A stretch of DNA of 64,000 nucleotides from Nakamurella sp. A5-74 (GCF_040438885.1 NZ_CP159218.1:1488001-1552000), one strand, 5' to 3'. Numbered from the stretch's first letter, positions 10,152 to 21,441 are shown. The notes: generated from the sequence alone by a model not told the origin. Numbers and translations: made by a program.

Positions 10152-11767
10152 GCGACACCCCCAGCACCGACACCGCCCGCACCGACACCGATGCCGCGCC
10201 CGACGGACGTCGCCGGATCCGGCGCGCACTCGTCTCCGTCTACGACAAGACGGGTGTGCTCGAGCTGGCGCAGCAACTGCACGCTGCGGGGGTCGAGATC
10301 GTCTCCACCGGATCGACCGGTGCAACGATCGCCGGTGCCGGGATCCCGGTGACCCAGGTGGAGGACGTCACCGGGTTCGCCGAGATCCTCGACGGACGGG
10401 TGAAGACGCTGCATCCGAAGGTGCACGGTGGTCTGCTTGCCGACACCCGCATCCCCGAACACCTGGAAACCATTGCGGCATCGGGTATCGCGCCGTTCGA
10501 GTTGCTGGTGAGCAACCTGTATCCCTTCCGCGAGACCGTCGCCTCCGGCGCGAGTGTCGACGAGTGTGTCGAACAGATCGACATCGGCGGGCCGGCCATG
10601 GTGCGGGCTGCGGCGAAGAACCATCCCAGCGTCGCCGTGGTCACCGATCCGGCCGACTACCCGGCGCTGGCAACCGCGCTGACCGCGGGCGGGTTCACCC
10701 TGGCGGAGCGAAAAGCACTGGCGGCCAGAGCTTTTCGGCACACCGCCAGCTACGACGTGAGCGTCGCCTCGTGGATGGGGACGGTGTTGAGTCCGGAGCA
10801 GGACGCGGCCTTCCCGGCCTGGACCGGCGTCACGTGGGAACGTCAGCAGGCGCTGCGGTACGGCGAGAATCCGCATCAGCCCGCTGCGTTGTACCGGCAC
10901 TGGCGCGGTGGCCTGGCGACCGCAGCGCAGTTGCACGGCAAGGAGATGAGCTACAACAACTACGTCGACATCGACGCGGCCTGGCGGGCGGCCAACGACT
11001 TCGACGGACCGTCCGTGGCGATCATCAAACACGCCAACCCCTGCGGGATCGCGACGGTCCCGGACGGGGACGATGCTGCCATCGCGCTCGCCCACGAGCG
11101 CGCGCTGGCCTGCGATCCGACCTCGGCCTTCGGTGGGGTGATCGCGGTCAACCGGCCGGTGACGGTACGGCTCGCGGAACAGATCGCCGACGTCTTCACC
11201 GAGGTCCTGCTCGCGCCCGGATACGAGCAGGGCGCGGTGGATGTGTTGGCGCGCAGCAAGAACATCCGGCTCCTCGAGATGCCCCGCTCGGCTGTCGCGG
11301 AGCCCTGGGAGTTCCGTGCCATCTCCGGCGGCATCCTCGCGCAGATCCGCGATGGCATCGATGCACCGGGTGATGATCCGCAGAGTTGGACGCTGGCGTC
11401 GGGTGAACCTGCTGACGAGGCGACGCTGGCTGATCTGGTCTTCGCCTGGCGCGCGTGCCGCAGCGTCAAGTCGAACGCCATCCTGCTGGCCAAGGACGCC
11501 GCCTCCGTCGGGATCGGCATGGGCCAGGTGAACCGGGTCGACTCGTGCAAACTCGCCGTCGAGCGAGCGGGGTCGCGGGCGGCCGGTTCGGTGGCCGCCA
11601 GCGATGCGTTCTTCCCGTTCGACGACGGTCCTCGGGTGCTGTTCGATGCGGGCGTCCGCGCTGTCGTGCAGCCTGGAGGTTCGGTCCGTGACCACCTCAC
11701 CATCGATGCCGCACAGGCGGCCGGGGTGACCATGTACCTCACCGGTACCCGGCACTTCTTCCACTGA
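10148..11767 (+). CDS. purH: bifunctional AICAR transformylase / IMP cyclohydrolase
   Basis: It catalyses the last two steps of IMP synthesis. The 539 residues contain an N-terminal MGS-like cyclohydrolase domain ([33 protein letters not shown]) and a C-terminal transformylase domain with the KHANPCG motif and [19 protein letters not shown]. The ATG at 10148 overlaps the purN TGA by four bases; the frame is open upstream but this start removes an unlikely extension inside purN. The N-terminus has a Thr/Asp-rich addition of about 25 residues before the domain. Confidence 0.96.
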   Translation: MSDTPSTDTARTDTDAAPDGRRRIRRALVSVYDKTGVLELAQQLHAAGVEIVSTGSTGATIAGAGIPVTQVEDVTGFAEILDGRVKTLHPKVHGGLLADTRIPEHLETIAASGIAPFELLVSNLYPFRETVASGASVDECVEQIDIGGPAMVRAAAKNHPSVAVVTDPADYPALATALTAGGFTLAERKALAARAFRHTASYDVSVASWMGTVLSPEQDAAFPAWTGVTWERQQALRYGENPHQPAALYRHWRGGLATAAQLHGKEMSYNNYVDIDAAWRAANDFDGPSVAIIKHANPCGIATVPDGDDAAIALAHERALACDPTSAFGGVIAVNRPVTVRLAEQIADVFTEVLLAPGYEQGAVDVLARSKNIRLLEMPRSAVAEPWEFRAISGGILAQIRDGIDAPGDDPQSWTLASGEPADEATLADLVFAWRACRSVKSNAILLAKDAASVGIGMGQVNRVDSCKLAVERAGSRAAGSVAASDAFFPFDDGPRVLFDAGVRAVVQPGGSVRDHLTIDAAQAAGVTMYLTGTRHFFH

Positions 11768-11798
11768 CGTACTGGCCGGACACTGCGGGGGAGCGACG

Positions 11799-12419
11799 AT
11801 GGAACTGACCGGATCCTCGTACGAGAGCGAGGACTTCATCGAGGTCGATCTCTGGGGGAAGTCGTTGTCCGACATCACCTTCACCAGCTGCGACTTCGCC
11901 GGAGCCGGGCTGTCGGAGGTCCGCACCGAAAAGGTCACCTTCACCGACTGCTCGTTCGTCGGCGCCGAGCTGCACGGCTCGCAGCACCGTTTCTCGAGCT
12001 TCGTGAACTGCACCTTCGACCGGACCTCCTGGCACGGCGCGACCCTCACCGGCTGTCGACTGCTGGGATCCACCTTCACCAGCTGCAGACTGCGTCCGAT
12101 CACCCTGACCGACTGCGATCTGTCGCTCTGCTCGCTGGCCGGGGAACGGTTGATGGGAACCGATTTCTCGGGCGTCCGGCTGCGGGAGGCGAACCTCACC
12201 GGCGCCGATCTGAGCAGGTGCACCTTCGCGGGTGCTGACCTGACCGGGGCCCGCGCCGGCGGGGCGATCCTGAAGGATGCGGACCTGCGGGGCGCGAGGA
12301 TCGACACACCGTTCTGGGTCGCGGCGAAGGTGGTGGGCGCGAAGGTCGACATCGACCAGGCGCTGCTCTACGCCGCAGCGCACGGACTGGTGCTGCAGGA
12401 GCCGTCGGCGGAGCGCTGA
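11799..12419 (+). CDS. pentapeptide-repeat protein
   Basis: A 206-residue protein built from A(D/N)LxG and CxFxx-type pentads ([36 protein letters not shown]), expected to fold as a right-handed quadrilateral beta helix. The early coils are cysteine-rich (TSCDF, TDCSF, NCTF, GCRL, SCRL). Some family members mimic DNA and protect gyrase (MfpA, Qnr), but no sequence feature here proves that role. The ATG at 11799 follows gggggagcg. It lies between purH and folD on the same strand and may be part of their transcript. Function unknown. Confidence 0.85.
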   Translation: MELTGSSYESEDFIEVDLWGKSLSDITFTSCDFAGAGLSEVRTEKVTFTDCSFVGAELHGSQHRFSSFVNCTFDRTSWHGATLTGCRLLGSTFTSCRLRPITLTDCDLSLCSLAGERLMGTDFSGVRLREANLTGADLSRCTFAGADLTGARAGGAILKDADLRGARIDTPFWVAAKVVGAKVDIDQALLYAAAHGLVLQEPSAER

Positions 12420-12469
12420 GTGGCGCACCCGGACGGGGCCCACACGTCGACATGGCAGGATCAGATCCC

Positions 12470-13315
12470 GTGACAGCAACGATCCTCGACGGCAAGGCCA
12501 CCCTGCGGGCGGTCAAGAGCGAGCTGGCTTCCCGGGTGGCCGCGCTGGCGGAGCGGGGCATCGTCCCCGGGCTGGGCACGGTGATCGTCGGTGACGATCC
12601 CGGTAGCGCCATCTATGTCGGGCTCAAGCACAAGGACTGCGCGGAGATCGGGATCAACTCGATCATGCGCACGCTGCCGGCGACGGCGACGCAGGACGAT
12701 GTGCACGCCGTCGTCGACGAACTGAACGCCGACCCGGCCTGCACCGCCTTCCTGGTCCAACAGCCCACCGGTTTGGACGAGTTCGCGATCCTCGCGCGGG
12801 TCGACCCGGCCAAGGACGTCGACGGACTGCACCCGTTCAATCTGGGCTCGATCGTGCTCGGCGAACCAGCGCCCGAGCCGTGCACCCCGGCCGGGATCAT
12901 CGAGCTGCTGCGGCGCTTCGACGTGCCGATCTCCGGATCGCACACCGTGATCGTCGGGCGGGGGACCACCGTCGGCCGCCCGCTCGGGCTGCTGATGTCC
13001 CGACGCACCGAGAACGCCACCGTCACCCTCTGCCACACCGGCACCCGCGATCTCGCTGTCCACGTCCGTCAGGCGGACATCGTGGTGGCCGCGGCCGGCG
13101 TCCCCGGCATCATCACGGCAGCAATGGTCAAGCCGGGCGCTGCCGTGCTCGATGTCGGCGTCAGCAAGATCGACGGCAGGATCGCCGGTGATGTCGCTGC
13201 TGACGTGGCCGAGGTCGCCGGGTTCGTGGCCCCGAACCCGGGTGGTGTCGGACCGATGACCCGGGCCATGTTGCTCGGCAACGTGGTCGCTGCCGCCGAA
13301 CGTCTCGCCGGCTGA
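12470..13315 (+). CDS. folD: methylenetetrahydrofolate dehydrogenase / cyclohydrolase
   Basis: FolD interconverts 5,10-methylene- and 10-formyl-tetrahydrofolate, and so supplies the formyl donor used by PurN and PurH just upstream. It has the [18 protein letters not shown] segment (catalytic Tyr and Lys of YxxxK), the NADP-binding [16 protein letters not shown] and the C-terminal [15 protein letters not shown]. The QLPLP motif of many FolD proteins is QQPTG here. The GTG at 12470 gives the canonical MTATILDGK start; an ATG six codons upstream (12452) is possible. Confidence 0.95.
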   Translation: MTATILDGKATLRAVKSELASRVAALAERGIVPGLGTVIVGDDPGSAIYVGLKHKDCAEIGINSIMRTLPATATQDDVHAVVDELNADPACTAFLVQQPTGLDEFAILARVDPAKDVDGLHPFNLGSIVLGEPAPEPCTPAGIIELLRRFDVPISGSHTVIVGRGTTVGRPLGLLMSRRTENATVTLCHTGTRDLAVHVRQADIVVAAAGVPGIITAAMVKPGAAVLDVGVSKIDGRIAGDVAADVAEVAGFVAPNPGGVGPMTRAMLLGNVVAAAERLAG

Positions 13316-13331
13316 GCACCCGGGCACCGTC

Positions 13332-13592
13332 GTGAACCCACTGCTGCGACGTCGGCTGCCGATCATCATCGTGCTGGTGATCGTGCTCGTCGGGCTGGGG
13401 CTGATCTTCCTCGGACACTGGCGGCGCGGATCGGTGGTGATCGGGGTGGCGGCACTGGTCGGATCCGGTCTGCGGGTCGGCATCGCGGAGCGTGATGTCG
13501 GTGTGCTCGCCGTCCGCAGCAAGCAGTTCGACATCGGCTTCCTGGTCACCATCGCTGCGGTGTTCATCGGCCTCGCCGTGTTCGCGAACTGA
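13332..13592 (+). CDS. DUF3017 small membrane protein
   Basis: An 86-residue protein with three hydrophobic segments (about residues 8-27, 34-52 and 66-85) and the internal motif GLRVGIAERDVGVLAVRS. Its position directly after folD (16 bases) matches the DUF3017 family, whose mycobacterial member Rv3355c also neighbours folD. It starts with GTG at 13332. No function is known. It converges with the next minus-strand gene at a distance of three bases. Confidence 0.82.
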   Translation: MNPLLRRRLPIIIVLVIVLVGLGLIFLGHWRRGSVVIGVAALVGSGLRVGIAERDVGVLAVRSKQFDIGFLVTIAAVFIGLAVFAN

Positions 13593-13595
13593 GCC

Positions 13596-14369
13596 TCAGA
13601 ACAGCGGCAGCACGGCCCGCAGGGTCGAGCTGACCTCGGCGCGATCAGCATCACGACCGGTGGCCAGCAGTACCAGCCGCACGTCGTGCAGGTCGTCCGA
13701 GCCGGATCCGACATCGAAGACGTCCTCGAACCCGCCCCGCGCACCGGCCTTTCGGGCGCACAGTGCGCGCAGCGCTGCGGCGACCCGGCGCAGTGCCAGC
13801 GGCAGCACCAGGGGTTCGACCACCGGTCCCGCATTCTCCAACGCCCGCACGGACAACCGCAGGTCCAGGCCGTGCACCACCAGTTCGATGAGCCGGGTGA
13901 GCAGGAAGTCCGAGAGCCGGATGATCCCGCCGGGCGCGCGGACCGGGCTGTCGTCAGGCCCCAACGAGATCAACGTCCGCCCAGCCGTCGCCCAGGCCTC
14001 ATCCAGCTCGCCGCCTCGATCGGTGCGTGCGGCGGCCTTCCGGGTCGATCGCTGCCGGATGAGCGCGGAACGCTGCTGATAGCCGGTCAGGTAGGCCAGC
14101 ACCGAAAGCGGCGGTTCGGTGTCACGCTCGTCGGCCGGACGGAGATCGCCGATGGTCTCGACGCTGGTTGCCAGATGGGACAACAGCTCGTCGATCGACC
14201 ACCCACGCAGGGTGCTCGGCCTGGCGAGGATCGACGGCGGGACCGCGTCGACCCAGGCGCGGATGGCACCCCATTGGGCGGCGTGCAGCAGCGCGGTGAA
14301 CGGGCCGGCCGCACCGGTGGGGGAGAGCTCCGCAGTCGGGGCCGCGCCGGATCGCGTCGTGCTGGTCAT
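13596..14369 (-). CDS. maleylpyruvate isomerase / DinB-like metal-binding protein
   Basis: A 257-residue protein of the actinobacterial TIGR03083 / mycothiol-dependent maleylpyruvate isomerase-like group. Typical features are the N-terminal helix, the LRGWSIDELLSHLATSVE segment (first metal-ligand His), and the later LLTRLIELVVHGLDLRLS segment (second His and Asp). Members are four-helix bundles; many use or modify mycothiol, but substrates are usually unknown. The ATG at 14369 is chosen over frame-open sequence upstream because the fold begins about 25 residues in. It is transcribed divergently from icd with 124 bases between them. Confidence 0.78.
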   Translation of the reverse strand: MTSTTRSGAAPTAELSPTGAAGPFTALLHAAQWGAIRAWVDAVPPSILARPSTLRGWSIDELLSHLATSVETIGDLRPADERDTEPPLSVLAYLTGYQQRSALIRQRSTRKAAARTDRGGELDEAWATAGRTLISLGPDDSPVRAPGGIIRLSDFLLTRLIELVVHGLDLRLSVRALENAGPVVEPLVLPLALRRVAAALRALCARKAGARGGFEDVFDVGSGSDDLHDVRLVLLATGRDADRAEVSSTLRAVLPLF

Positions 14370-14441
14370 CGGGTGAGTATCCCGCACCGGCGGTGCCGGG
14401 CGTGCCCGCACGAGCCCTCCGACTGTCGGCGCGGAGACCCC

Positions 14442-14463
14442 TTGCAGTACGCTCGTACTGCAA
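14442..14463. promoter_or_regulatory. palindromic operator candidate upstream of icd
   Basis: The arms ttgcagtacg and cgtactgcaa are perfect 10-base inverted repeats separated by ct. The site ends 30 bases before the icd start and ahead of its ribosome site (gagaaggg, 14476-14483). The form suits a homodimeric repressor such as a TetR-type protein. The regulator is not identifiable here. Confidence 0.65.
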
Positions 14464-14493
14464 ACTCCAGGCGCAGAGAAGGGCCCAAGAACC

Positions 14494-15711
14494 ATGGCGA
14501 AGATCAAGGTCACCGGAACCGTCGTCGAACTCGACGGTGACGAGATGACACGCATCATCTGGCAGTTCATCAAGGACAAGCTGATCCTGCCCTACCTGGA
14601 CGTCGACCTGGAGTACTACGACCTGGGTATCGAGCACCGCGACGCCACCGACGACCAGGTGACCATCGACTCGGCGAACGCCATCAAGAAGCACGGCGTC
14701 GGAGTCAAGTGCGCCACGATCACTCCCGACGAGGCCCGCGTCGAGGAGTTCGGCCTCAAGGAGATGTGGAAGTCGCCCAACGGCACCATCCGCAACATCC
14801 TCGGCGGCGTGATCTTCCGCGAGCCGATCATCATCTCGAACATCCCGCGGCTGGTGCCGGGCTGGACGAAGCCGATCATCATCGGCCGCCACGCGCACGG
14901 TGACCAGTACAAGACCCAGAACTTCAAGGTTCCGGGCGCCGGCACCCTGACCATCGCCTTCACCCCGAAGGACGGCAGCAAGCCGATGGAGTTCAAGGTC
15001 GCCGACTTCGGCCCCGACGGCGGCGTCGCGATGGGCATGTACAACTTCACCAACTCGATCATCGATTTCGCCCGCGCCTCGTTCAACTACGGCCTGCAGC
15101 GCGAGTACCCGGTCTACCTGTCGACGAAGAACACCATCCTCAAGGCCTACGACGGCGCCTTCAAGGACATCTTCCAGCAGATCTTCGAGTCGGAGTTCAA
15201 GGCTGATTTCGATGCCAAGGGACTCACTTACGAGCACCGGCTGATCGACGACATGGTCGCCTCCGCGATGAAGTGGGAGGGTGGCTACGTCTGGGCGTGC
15301 AAGAACTACGACGGTGACGTGCAGTCCGACACCGTGGCGCAGGGCTTCGGCTCGCTCGGCCTGATGACCTCCGTGCTGATGACCCCCGACGGCCAGACCG
15401 TCGAGGCGGAGGCCGCCCACGGCACCGTCACCCGGCACTACCGCCAGCACCAGCAGGGCAAGCCGACCTCCACCAACCCGATCGCCTCGATCTATGCGTG
15501 GACCGGTGGCCTGAGGCACCGCGGCAAGCTTGACGGCACCCCCGAGGTGACGGCCTTCGCCGAGACCCTCGAGGACGTCGTCATCAAGACTGTCGAGAGC
15601 GGCGCGATGACCAAGGACCTCGCCCTGCTGGTCGGTCCCGACCAGCAGTGGCAGACCACCGAGGACTTCCTGTCGACGCTGGATGAGAACCTCAAGGCCC
15701 GCCTCGGCTGA
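14494..15711 (+). CDS. icd: NADP-dependent isocitrate dehydrogenase
   Basis: A TCA-cycle enzyme that oxidatively decarboxylates isocitrate to 2-oxoglutarate with NADP. The 405-residue length and start ([20 protein letters not shown]) identify the dimeric, eukaryote-like subfamily II, not the E. coli type. The substrate segment [12 protein letters not shown] (catalytic Ser region), RHAHGDQYK, and the coenzyme-specificity segment [14 protein letters not shown] are present. It corresponds to icd1 (Rv3339c) of M. tuberculosis, which is also near trpS. A strong palindrome lies just upstream. Confidence 0.97.
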   Translation: MAKIKVTGTVVELDGDEMTRIIWQFIKDKLILPYLDVDLEYYDLGIEHRDATDDQVTIDSANAIKKHGVGVKCATITPDEARVEEFGLKEMWKSPNGTIRNILGGVIFREPIIISNIPRLVPGWTKPIIIGRHAHGDQYKTQNFKVPGAGTLTIAFTPKDGSKPMEFKVADFGPDGGVAMGMYNFTNSIIDFARASFNYGLQREYPVYLSTKNTILKAYDGAFKDIFQQIFESEFKADFDAKGLTYEHRLIDDMVASAMKWEGGYVWACKNYDGDVQSDTVAQGFGSLGLMTSVLMTPDGQTVEAEAAHGTVTRHYRQHQQGKPTSTNPIASIYAWTGGLRHRGKLDGTPEVTAFAETLEDVVIKTVESGAMTKDLALLVGPDQQWQTTEDFLSTLDENLKARLG

Positions 15712-15731
15712 ACGCCCTCTTCGGCTCGGTG

Positions 15732-15836
15732 CCGCGGATGAGGGCGCTGCTGTGCAGGCTTCGCTGGACGCGCGGGTTCGCAGGCTCACCCGCGCGTCTG
15801 GCGCTGCAGAGGGCTGCGCACCACCCTCATCCGCGG
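15732..15836. repeat. nested inverted repeat after icd
   Basis: Outer arms ccgcggatgaggg (15732-15744) and ccctcatccgcgg (15824-15836) enclose an inner perfect stem, gacgcgcgggt (15767-15777) with acccgcgcgtc (15788-15798), around a 10-base loop. The whole could fold as one long imperfect hairpin just downstream of the icd stop. It may terminate transcription, or be a dispersed palindromic element. Confidence 0.7.
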
Positions 15837-15872
15837 CCCCGGGTAGAGCGGTTGCGTCCATCCTTCGGTGGT

Positions 15873-15925
15873 GGAGCAAACGACGAAGCGCGTCGAGACC
15901 CTGTCAGATCATCGACGGGGTCTCG
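15873..15925. repeat. dispersed repeat copy A, hairpin between convergent genes
   Basis: The segment ggagcaaacgacgaagcg followed by cgtcgagaccc matches the repeat family seen at 19827, 30135 and 32258. Here cgagaccc (15894-15901) can pair with gggtctcg (15918-15925) to form an 8-base stem between the converging icd and merR genes, so it may act as a two-way terminator. Confidence 0.7.
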
Positions 15926-15948
15926 CTCTCAGTGCCCCGCAACCACTG

Positions 15949-16494
15949 TCAGTCGTCAGCCGAGGCGACCACGCAGTCGCTGCTGCCGCCGTAGGTCGCG
16001 ATCTTGTAGTCGATGACGGCCAGCGCGAACTGCAGCTCGTGCAGATGCCGGCGCAGGGCCGCGCGGTGCTCGGTGAGCAGCGCCAGCCGCTGCGGCTCGG
16101 TGCCGATGCCCTCCCGGGTCAGCTCGAAGTAGGAGGCGATCACCCGGACCGGCATGCCGGTCAGCCGCAGCCGGGTGATGAAGACCAGCCGGGACAGAGA
16201 CGGCAGGTCGTAGGCACGATGGCCGCCGGCATCGCGTGGGACCTCGACCAGGCCGATGCGCTCGTAGTAGCGCAGTGTGTGTGGGCTCAGTGCGAGCAGT
16301 TCGGCCGCCTCCGCGACGGTCAGCGGGTGATCCAGCGTTGCCGGCAGCGGCGCCAGGCCGGCCAGCGCAACGGTCAGCTCCGGTAGTTCGGTTGCCGGTG
16401 TGCTGGCGAGCGCGCTGCGGAGCACCTCGGTGCCGCGAGAGGTGGGATCGATGGGATCCGATCCGGGCAGCGAGATCGACGTGGTGGCTGTCAT
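15949..16494 (-). CDS. MerR-family transcriptional regulator
   Basis: A 181-residue protein. After about 57 variable residues the MerR helix-turn-helix begins (LTVAEAAELLALSPHTLRYYERIGLVEVPRD, with the RYYER motif), followed by the wing and a coiled-coil dimerisation helix (LLTEHRAALRRHLHELQFALAVIDYKI). There is no cysteine cluster typical of metal sensors, so the effector is unknown. The start ATG lies 7 bases after a -10-like TACCGT on the minus strand, so the mRNA is probably leaderless. An 18-base perfect palindrome sits in its promoter spacer, the normal arrangement for MerR autoregulation. Confidence 0.88.
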   Translation of the reverse strand: MTATTSISLPGSDPIDPTSRGTEVLRSALASTPATELPELTVALAGLAPLPATLDHPLTVAEAAELLALSPHTLRYYERIGLVEVPRDAGGHRAYDLPSLSRLVFITRLRLTGMPVRVIASYFELTREGIGTEPQRLALLTEHRAALRRHLHELQFALAVIDYKIATYGGSSDCVVASADD

Positions 16495-16501
16495 GACTGT
16501 G

Positions 16502-16532
16502 ACGGTAGGCCTTCGAGCGCGCTCGAAGTCGA
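16502..16532 (-). promoter_or_regulatory. MerR-type promoter with perfect 18-base palindrome
   Basis: On the minus strand a -35-like TCGACT (16532-16527) and a -10-like TACCGT (16507-16502) are separated by 19 bases, the long spacer characteristic of MerR-controlled promoters. The palindrome cttcgagcgcgctcgaag (16511-16528) occupies the spacer. The site lies between merR and the divergent thioredoxin-fold gene, so it could control both. Confidence 0.65.
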
Positions 16533-16589
16533 CCGGGTGACCGGCTCGTCCGACACGGATCCGACGTCCGCATCCCTACGATGACGTGC

Positions 16590-18654
<2,065 letters not shown>

Positions 18655-18675
18655 TCCCACCGATCGGAAGGCTCC

Positions 18676-19806
18676 GTGATGGCATCCCCCGCACCGACGT
18701 CGCTGGAGCAGCAGCCGATGATCCCCGGGCCCGACGGTCGTGACCCATTCGAATCGGCGAAGGTCGGCGTGGGGAAGGACGAGCCGGAGGTCAAGAAGGA
18801 CCCCACCCGCATCCAGCGGTTGCTCGCCAAGCCGTGGCTCAAGCACGTGATTGCCGCGTTCAGCCGGTTCAACGACCGGCTGGCACCGCAGTTCGCCGGC
18901 GCCATCACCTACTTCTCCTTCCTCGCGCTCGTGCCGATCCTGATGGTCGCCTTCGGCATCACCGCGATCGTGCTGCGCGGCAACCAGGGTGCGCTGGACA
19001 CCATCAGGGAGAAGGCTGCCGAACAGATCCCCGGTGACCTGACGACAACGATCATCGACGGGGCGCTCGACAGTGGGAAAGCGATCGGGATCGTCGGGCT
19101 GGTGATCGCGATCTACTCCGGTGTCAGCTGGATGGGCAATGTACGGGAGGCCGTGCAGGCCCAGTGGCGCCCGACGTTTGAGAAGAACGAGGAGGAGAAG
19201 GCGCAGAGCATCGTCAGCTTCATCCTGCAGAACCTGGTGACCATGTTCAGCCTCGCCGGCGCACTGCTGGTGTCCCTGGTGCTGACCACGGTCGGCGGTG
19301 CCGCGCAGAGCTTCGTACTCGGGCTGCTCGGTCTGGACAACATCAGCTGGTTGAAGCCGCTCGTCGCGGTGGTCACCTTCGCCATCGTGATCGCCGCCGA
19401 CGTGCTCATCTTCATGTGGTTCTACCGGCGGATGGAGATCGACGACTTCACCCCCGCGCCGGGGGCGGTGTTCAAGGGCGCAGTGATCGTCGCCGTGGTC
19501 TTCGAGGTGCTCAAGCTGGCGATGACGTTCGTCTTCCCGCTCATGACGGGGTCGGCCGCGTTCACGATCTTCGGGCCCATCCTCCTGCTGCTGTTCTTCT
19601 TCAACCTCGTCGCCCAGGTGGTGCTGTTCGTCGCCGCCTGGATCGCGACGGCCCCGGGCGCGGCCGACGAGCGTACGAACGACCTGCCGGAGATCCCCGG
19701 CCCGGTCGTGGTCGTGCACAACGACGGGCCCGTCCGCACGGCCGGCATGGTGGGCGCGGGCGCGCTCGCTGGCTTCCTCGCAGGGATGCGTCGGCGCCGC
19801 CGCTGA
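18676..19806 (+). CDS. YihY/BrkB-family membrane protein
   Basis: A 376-residue protein with six hydrophobic segments and the family hallmarks: an N-terminal FAGAITYFSFLALVPILMV helix, then GNVREAVQAQWR, and the late FNLVAQVVLFVAAWIAT helix. The family was once called ribonuclease BN; the evidence now favours an inner-membrane protein of unknown function. A soluble C-terminal tail of about 50 residues ends in a short hydrophobic GAGALAGFLAGMRRRRR. The start is GTG at 18676 (ATG at 18679) with ggaag a few bases upstream. It corresponds to the Rv3335c position next to trpS. Confidence 0.88.
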   Translation: MMASPAPTSLEQQPMIPGPDGRDPFESAKVGVGKDEPEVKKDPTRIQRLLAKPWLKHVIAAFSRFNDRLAPQFAGAITYFSFLALVPILMVAFGITAIVLRGNQGALDTIREKAAEQIPGDLTTTIIDGALDSGKAIGIVGLVIAIYSGVSWMGNVREAVQAQWRPTFEKNEEEKAQSIVSFILQNLVTMFSLAGALLVSLVLTTVGGAAQSFVLGLLGLDNISWLKPLVAVVTFAIVIAADVLIFMWFYRRMEIDDFTPAPGAVFKGAVIVAVVFEVLKLAMTFVFPLMTGSAAFTIFGPILLLLFFFNLVAQVVLFVAAWIATAPGAADERTNDLPEIPGPVVVVHNDGPVRTAGMVGAGALAGFLAGMRRRRR

Positions 19807-19826
19807 CACCTGCTGATGGGACCGCC

Positions 19827-19902
19827 GGGATCTCGACTCCTGCGTCGCTCGATCATGGGTGATCGGGGGGGGCGGGATCTCGATTCCTGTGTCGCTCGAT
19901 CA
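19827..19902. repeat. dispersed repeat copy B, two direct copies
   Basis: Two 29-base copies beginning gggatctcgactcctgcgtc (19827-19855) and gggatctcgattcctgtgtc (19874-19902) differ at two positions. They lie between the convergent YihY-type and carboxypeptidase genes. The first copy is the reverse complement of the repeat at 30135-30163 almost base for base. Confidence 0.88.
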
Positions 19903-19928
19903 CCGTCGAGCAGGGCGCCCGACCACCG

Positions 19929-21365
19929 TCAGCCGTGGTCGCCGCGGCGGCCGGAGCCGCGCAGTCCGGCCACCACCACCAACACTGCCAGCGCCGCGAG
20001 TACCGCGAGCACGATCCACACCACGATCGCGATCCCGGAGGATTCACCGGACGCTGCCGCAGGCACTGCTGCTTCCGACGGGGTGTCGATCGGAGCCGCG
20101 CTCGCACCGGTTCCCGACCCGCCCCCGGTCGCGCCGAAGGTGAGCGTGCCGGAGGGCCCGGTCACCGGGATCTCCGACGAACCGTCGGGTGCGGCGGACG
20201 CGGTGGCCTGCGCACCGGAGGCGACCAGGAAGCCGATCGGGGTCACCCCGGGATCCTGCGCGAAGCCCCAGTCCAGCAGGGAAGCGCCCTGCATCCACTG
20301 ACGGCGCGGCTGCTGGGTGCCGCCGAGCATCGTGACGACCAGCCGTCGGCCGCCCCGCTCGGCCATCCCGACGTAGGTGTTGCCGGCCCCGTCGGTGTAG
20401 CCGTTCTTCCCGCCGAGCGCCCCCGCGTACCCCCACAGCAGGGCGTTGTCGTTGGCGATCCCGAACGCGGGGTACTCGCCGAAGCCGGGTACCTCCGAGT
20501 ACTTGGTCGCCACCAACTCGGGAAACGGCGGCAGCTTCATGTCGGAGCGCGCGATCAGCGCCAGGTCGTACACGGACGTCGACTGACCGGCACCGTCCAA
20601 CCCGGACACCGTCGCGGCCCGGGTGTCGAAGGCGCCCAGCGCGCGGGCGCGGGAGTTCATCTGGGTGAGCGTGCGTTCCACGCCCCCGTTGGCGACGGCG
20701 AGCGCATGGGCAACGTCGTTGCCGGAACCCATCATCAGGAACAGCATCAGCTGGCGGACGGTGTAGCGGCCGCCAGGACCGATCCCGACCCTCGAGCCCT
20801 GCTGTTCGGTGTCGGCATCGGTGCCGACGACCACCCGGTCGACGTCGGTGAGCGAGCGCAGCAGAACGTTCATCGTCAGCAGCTTGAGGGTGCTCGCCGG
20901 GCGGTACCGACCATGAGGATCCTTGGCCGCCAACACATCTCCGGTGTCCAGGTCGGCGACCATCCAGGCCGCAGCACTGATGTCAGGCGGCAACGCCGAG
21001 GTCCCGCGGGGAACGACGATCCCGCACTGACCGAGCGCCTTGCCGCCGACCGGTGACGTCGGCACCGACAACGGTGCGGGAGCAGTGCTGCCGGTGGCGA
21101 CGTCCTCGGGGGTGTCGGCGGCCGGGGCGGGCGAGACCCGCTGGGCGCAGTCGGCGGTCGCAGGGGTGCTGACCGTCACCGTCGGGGGCAGCGGGGTGCC
21201 TTCGTCATCGGCGAAGGCGATCGACGCCGGGGGCAGCACCGAACCGAACAGGACCGTGATTGCCGCGCCGAGCAGGGTCCACCGGCGTGCGGCGGGGTGG
21301 CGGAGTCGGGCCGACGAGGGAGGGAACGACGGACGGGGCGACGAGGACGGAGCGGGGATCTTCAT
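19929..21365 (-). CDS. D-alanyl-D-alanine carboxypeptidase (S11 family)
   Basis: A 478-residue penicillin-binding protein that trims peptidoglycan stem peptides outside the membrane. An N-terminal signal segment (WTLLGAAITVLFGSVLPPASIAFA) is followed by a Pro/Thr-rich linker and the S11 catalytic domain with SxxK as PASTLKLL and SxN as MGSGNDVAHAL. The third motif reads KNG (LGGKNGYTDGAGNTYVG) where KTG is more usual. The C-terminus is a Ser/Gly linker, one transmembrane helix and a basic tail. It is probably the counterpart of mycobacterial DacB1. It is followed on the minus strand, after the repeat copy, by nothing else; two membrane genes lie upstream. Confidence 0.93.
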   Translation of the reverse strand: MKIPAPSSSPRPSFPPSSARLRHPAARRWTLLGAAITVLFGSVLPPASIAFADDEGTPLPPTVTVSTPATADCAQRVSPAPAADTPEDVATGSTAPAPLSVPTSPVGGKALGQCGIVVPRGTSALPPDISAAAWMVADLDTGDVLAAKDPHGRYRPASTLKLLTMNVLLRSLTDVDRVVVGTDADTEQQGSRVGIGPGGRYTVRQLMLFLMMGSGNDVAHALAVANGGVERTLTQMNSRARALGAFDTRAATVSGLDGAGQSTSVYDLALIARSDMKLPPFPELVATKYSEVPGFGEYPAFGIANDNALLWGYAGALGGKNGYTDGAGNTYVGMAERGGRRLVVTMLGGTQQPRRQWMQGASLLDWGFAQDPGVTPIGFLVASGAQATASAAPDGSSEIPVTGPSGTLTFGATGGGSGTGASAAPIDTPSEAAVPAAASGESSGIAIVVWIVLAVLAALAVLVVVAGLRGSGRRGDHG

Positions 21366-21441
21366 CGCCCTGCAGGGTACTGCGGGACGGCCGGCGACCG
21401 GGCCTGCTGCGACCTCACCGGTACCTTCCGCTGCAGCGACG

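Noticed and set aside
11799-12419. Fluoroquinolone-resistance (Qnr/MfpA-like) assignment for the pentapeptide protein
   Set aside because: The repeat fold alone does not show gyrase binding, and the early coils are cysteine-rich and irregular; left as function unknown.
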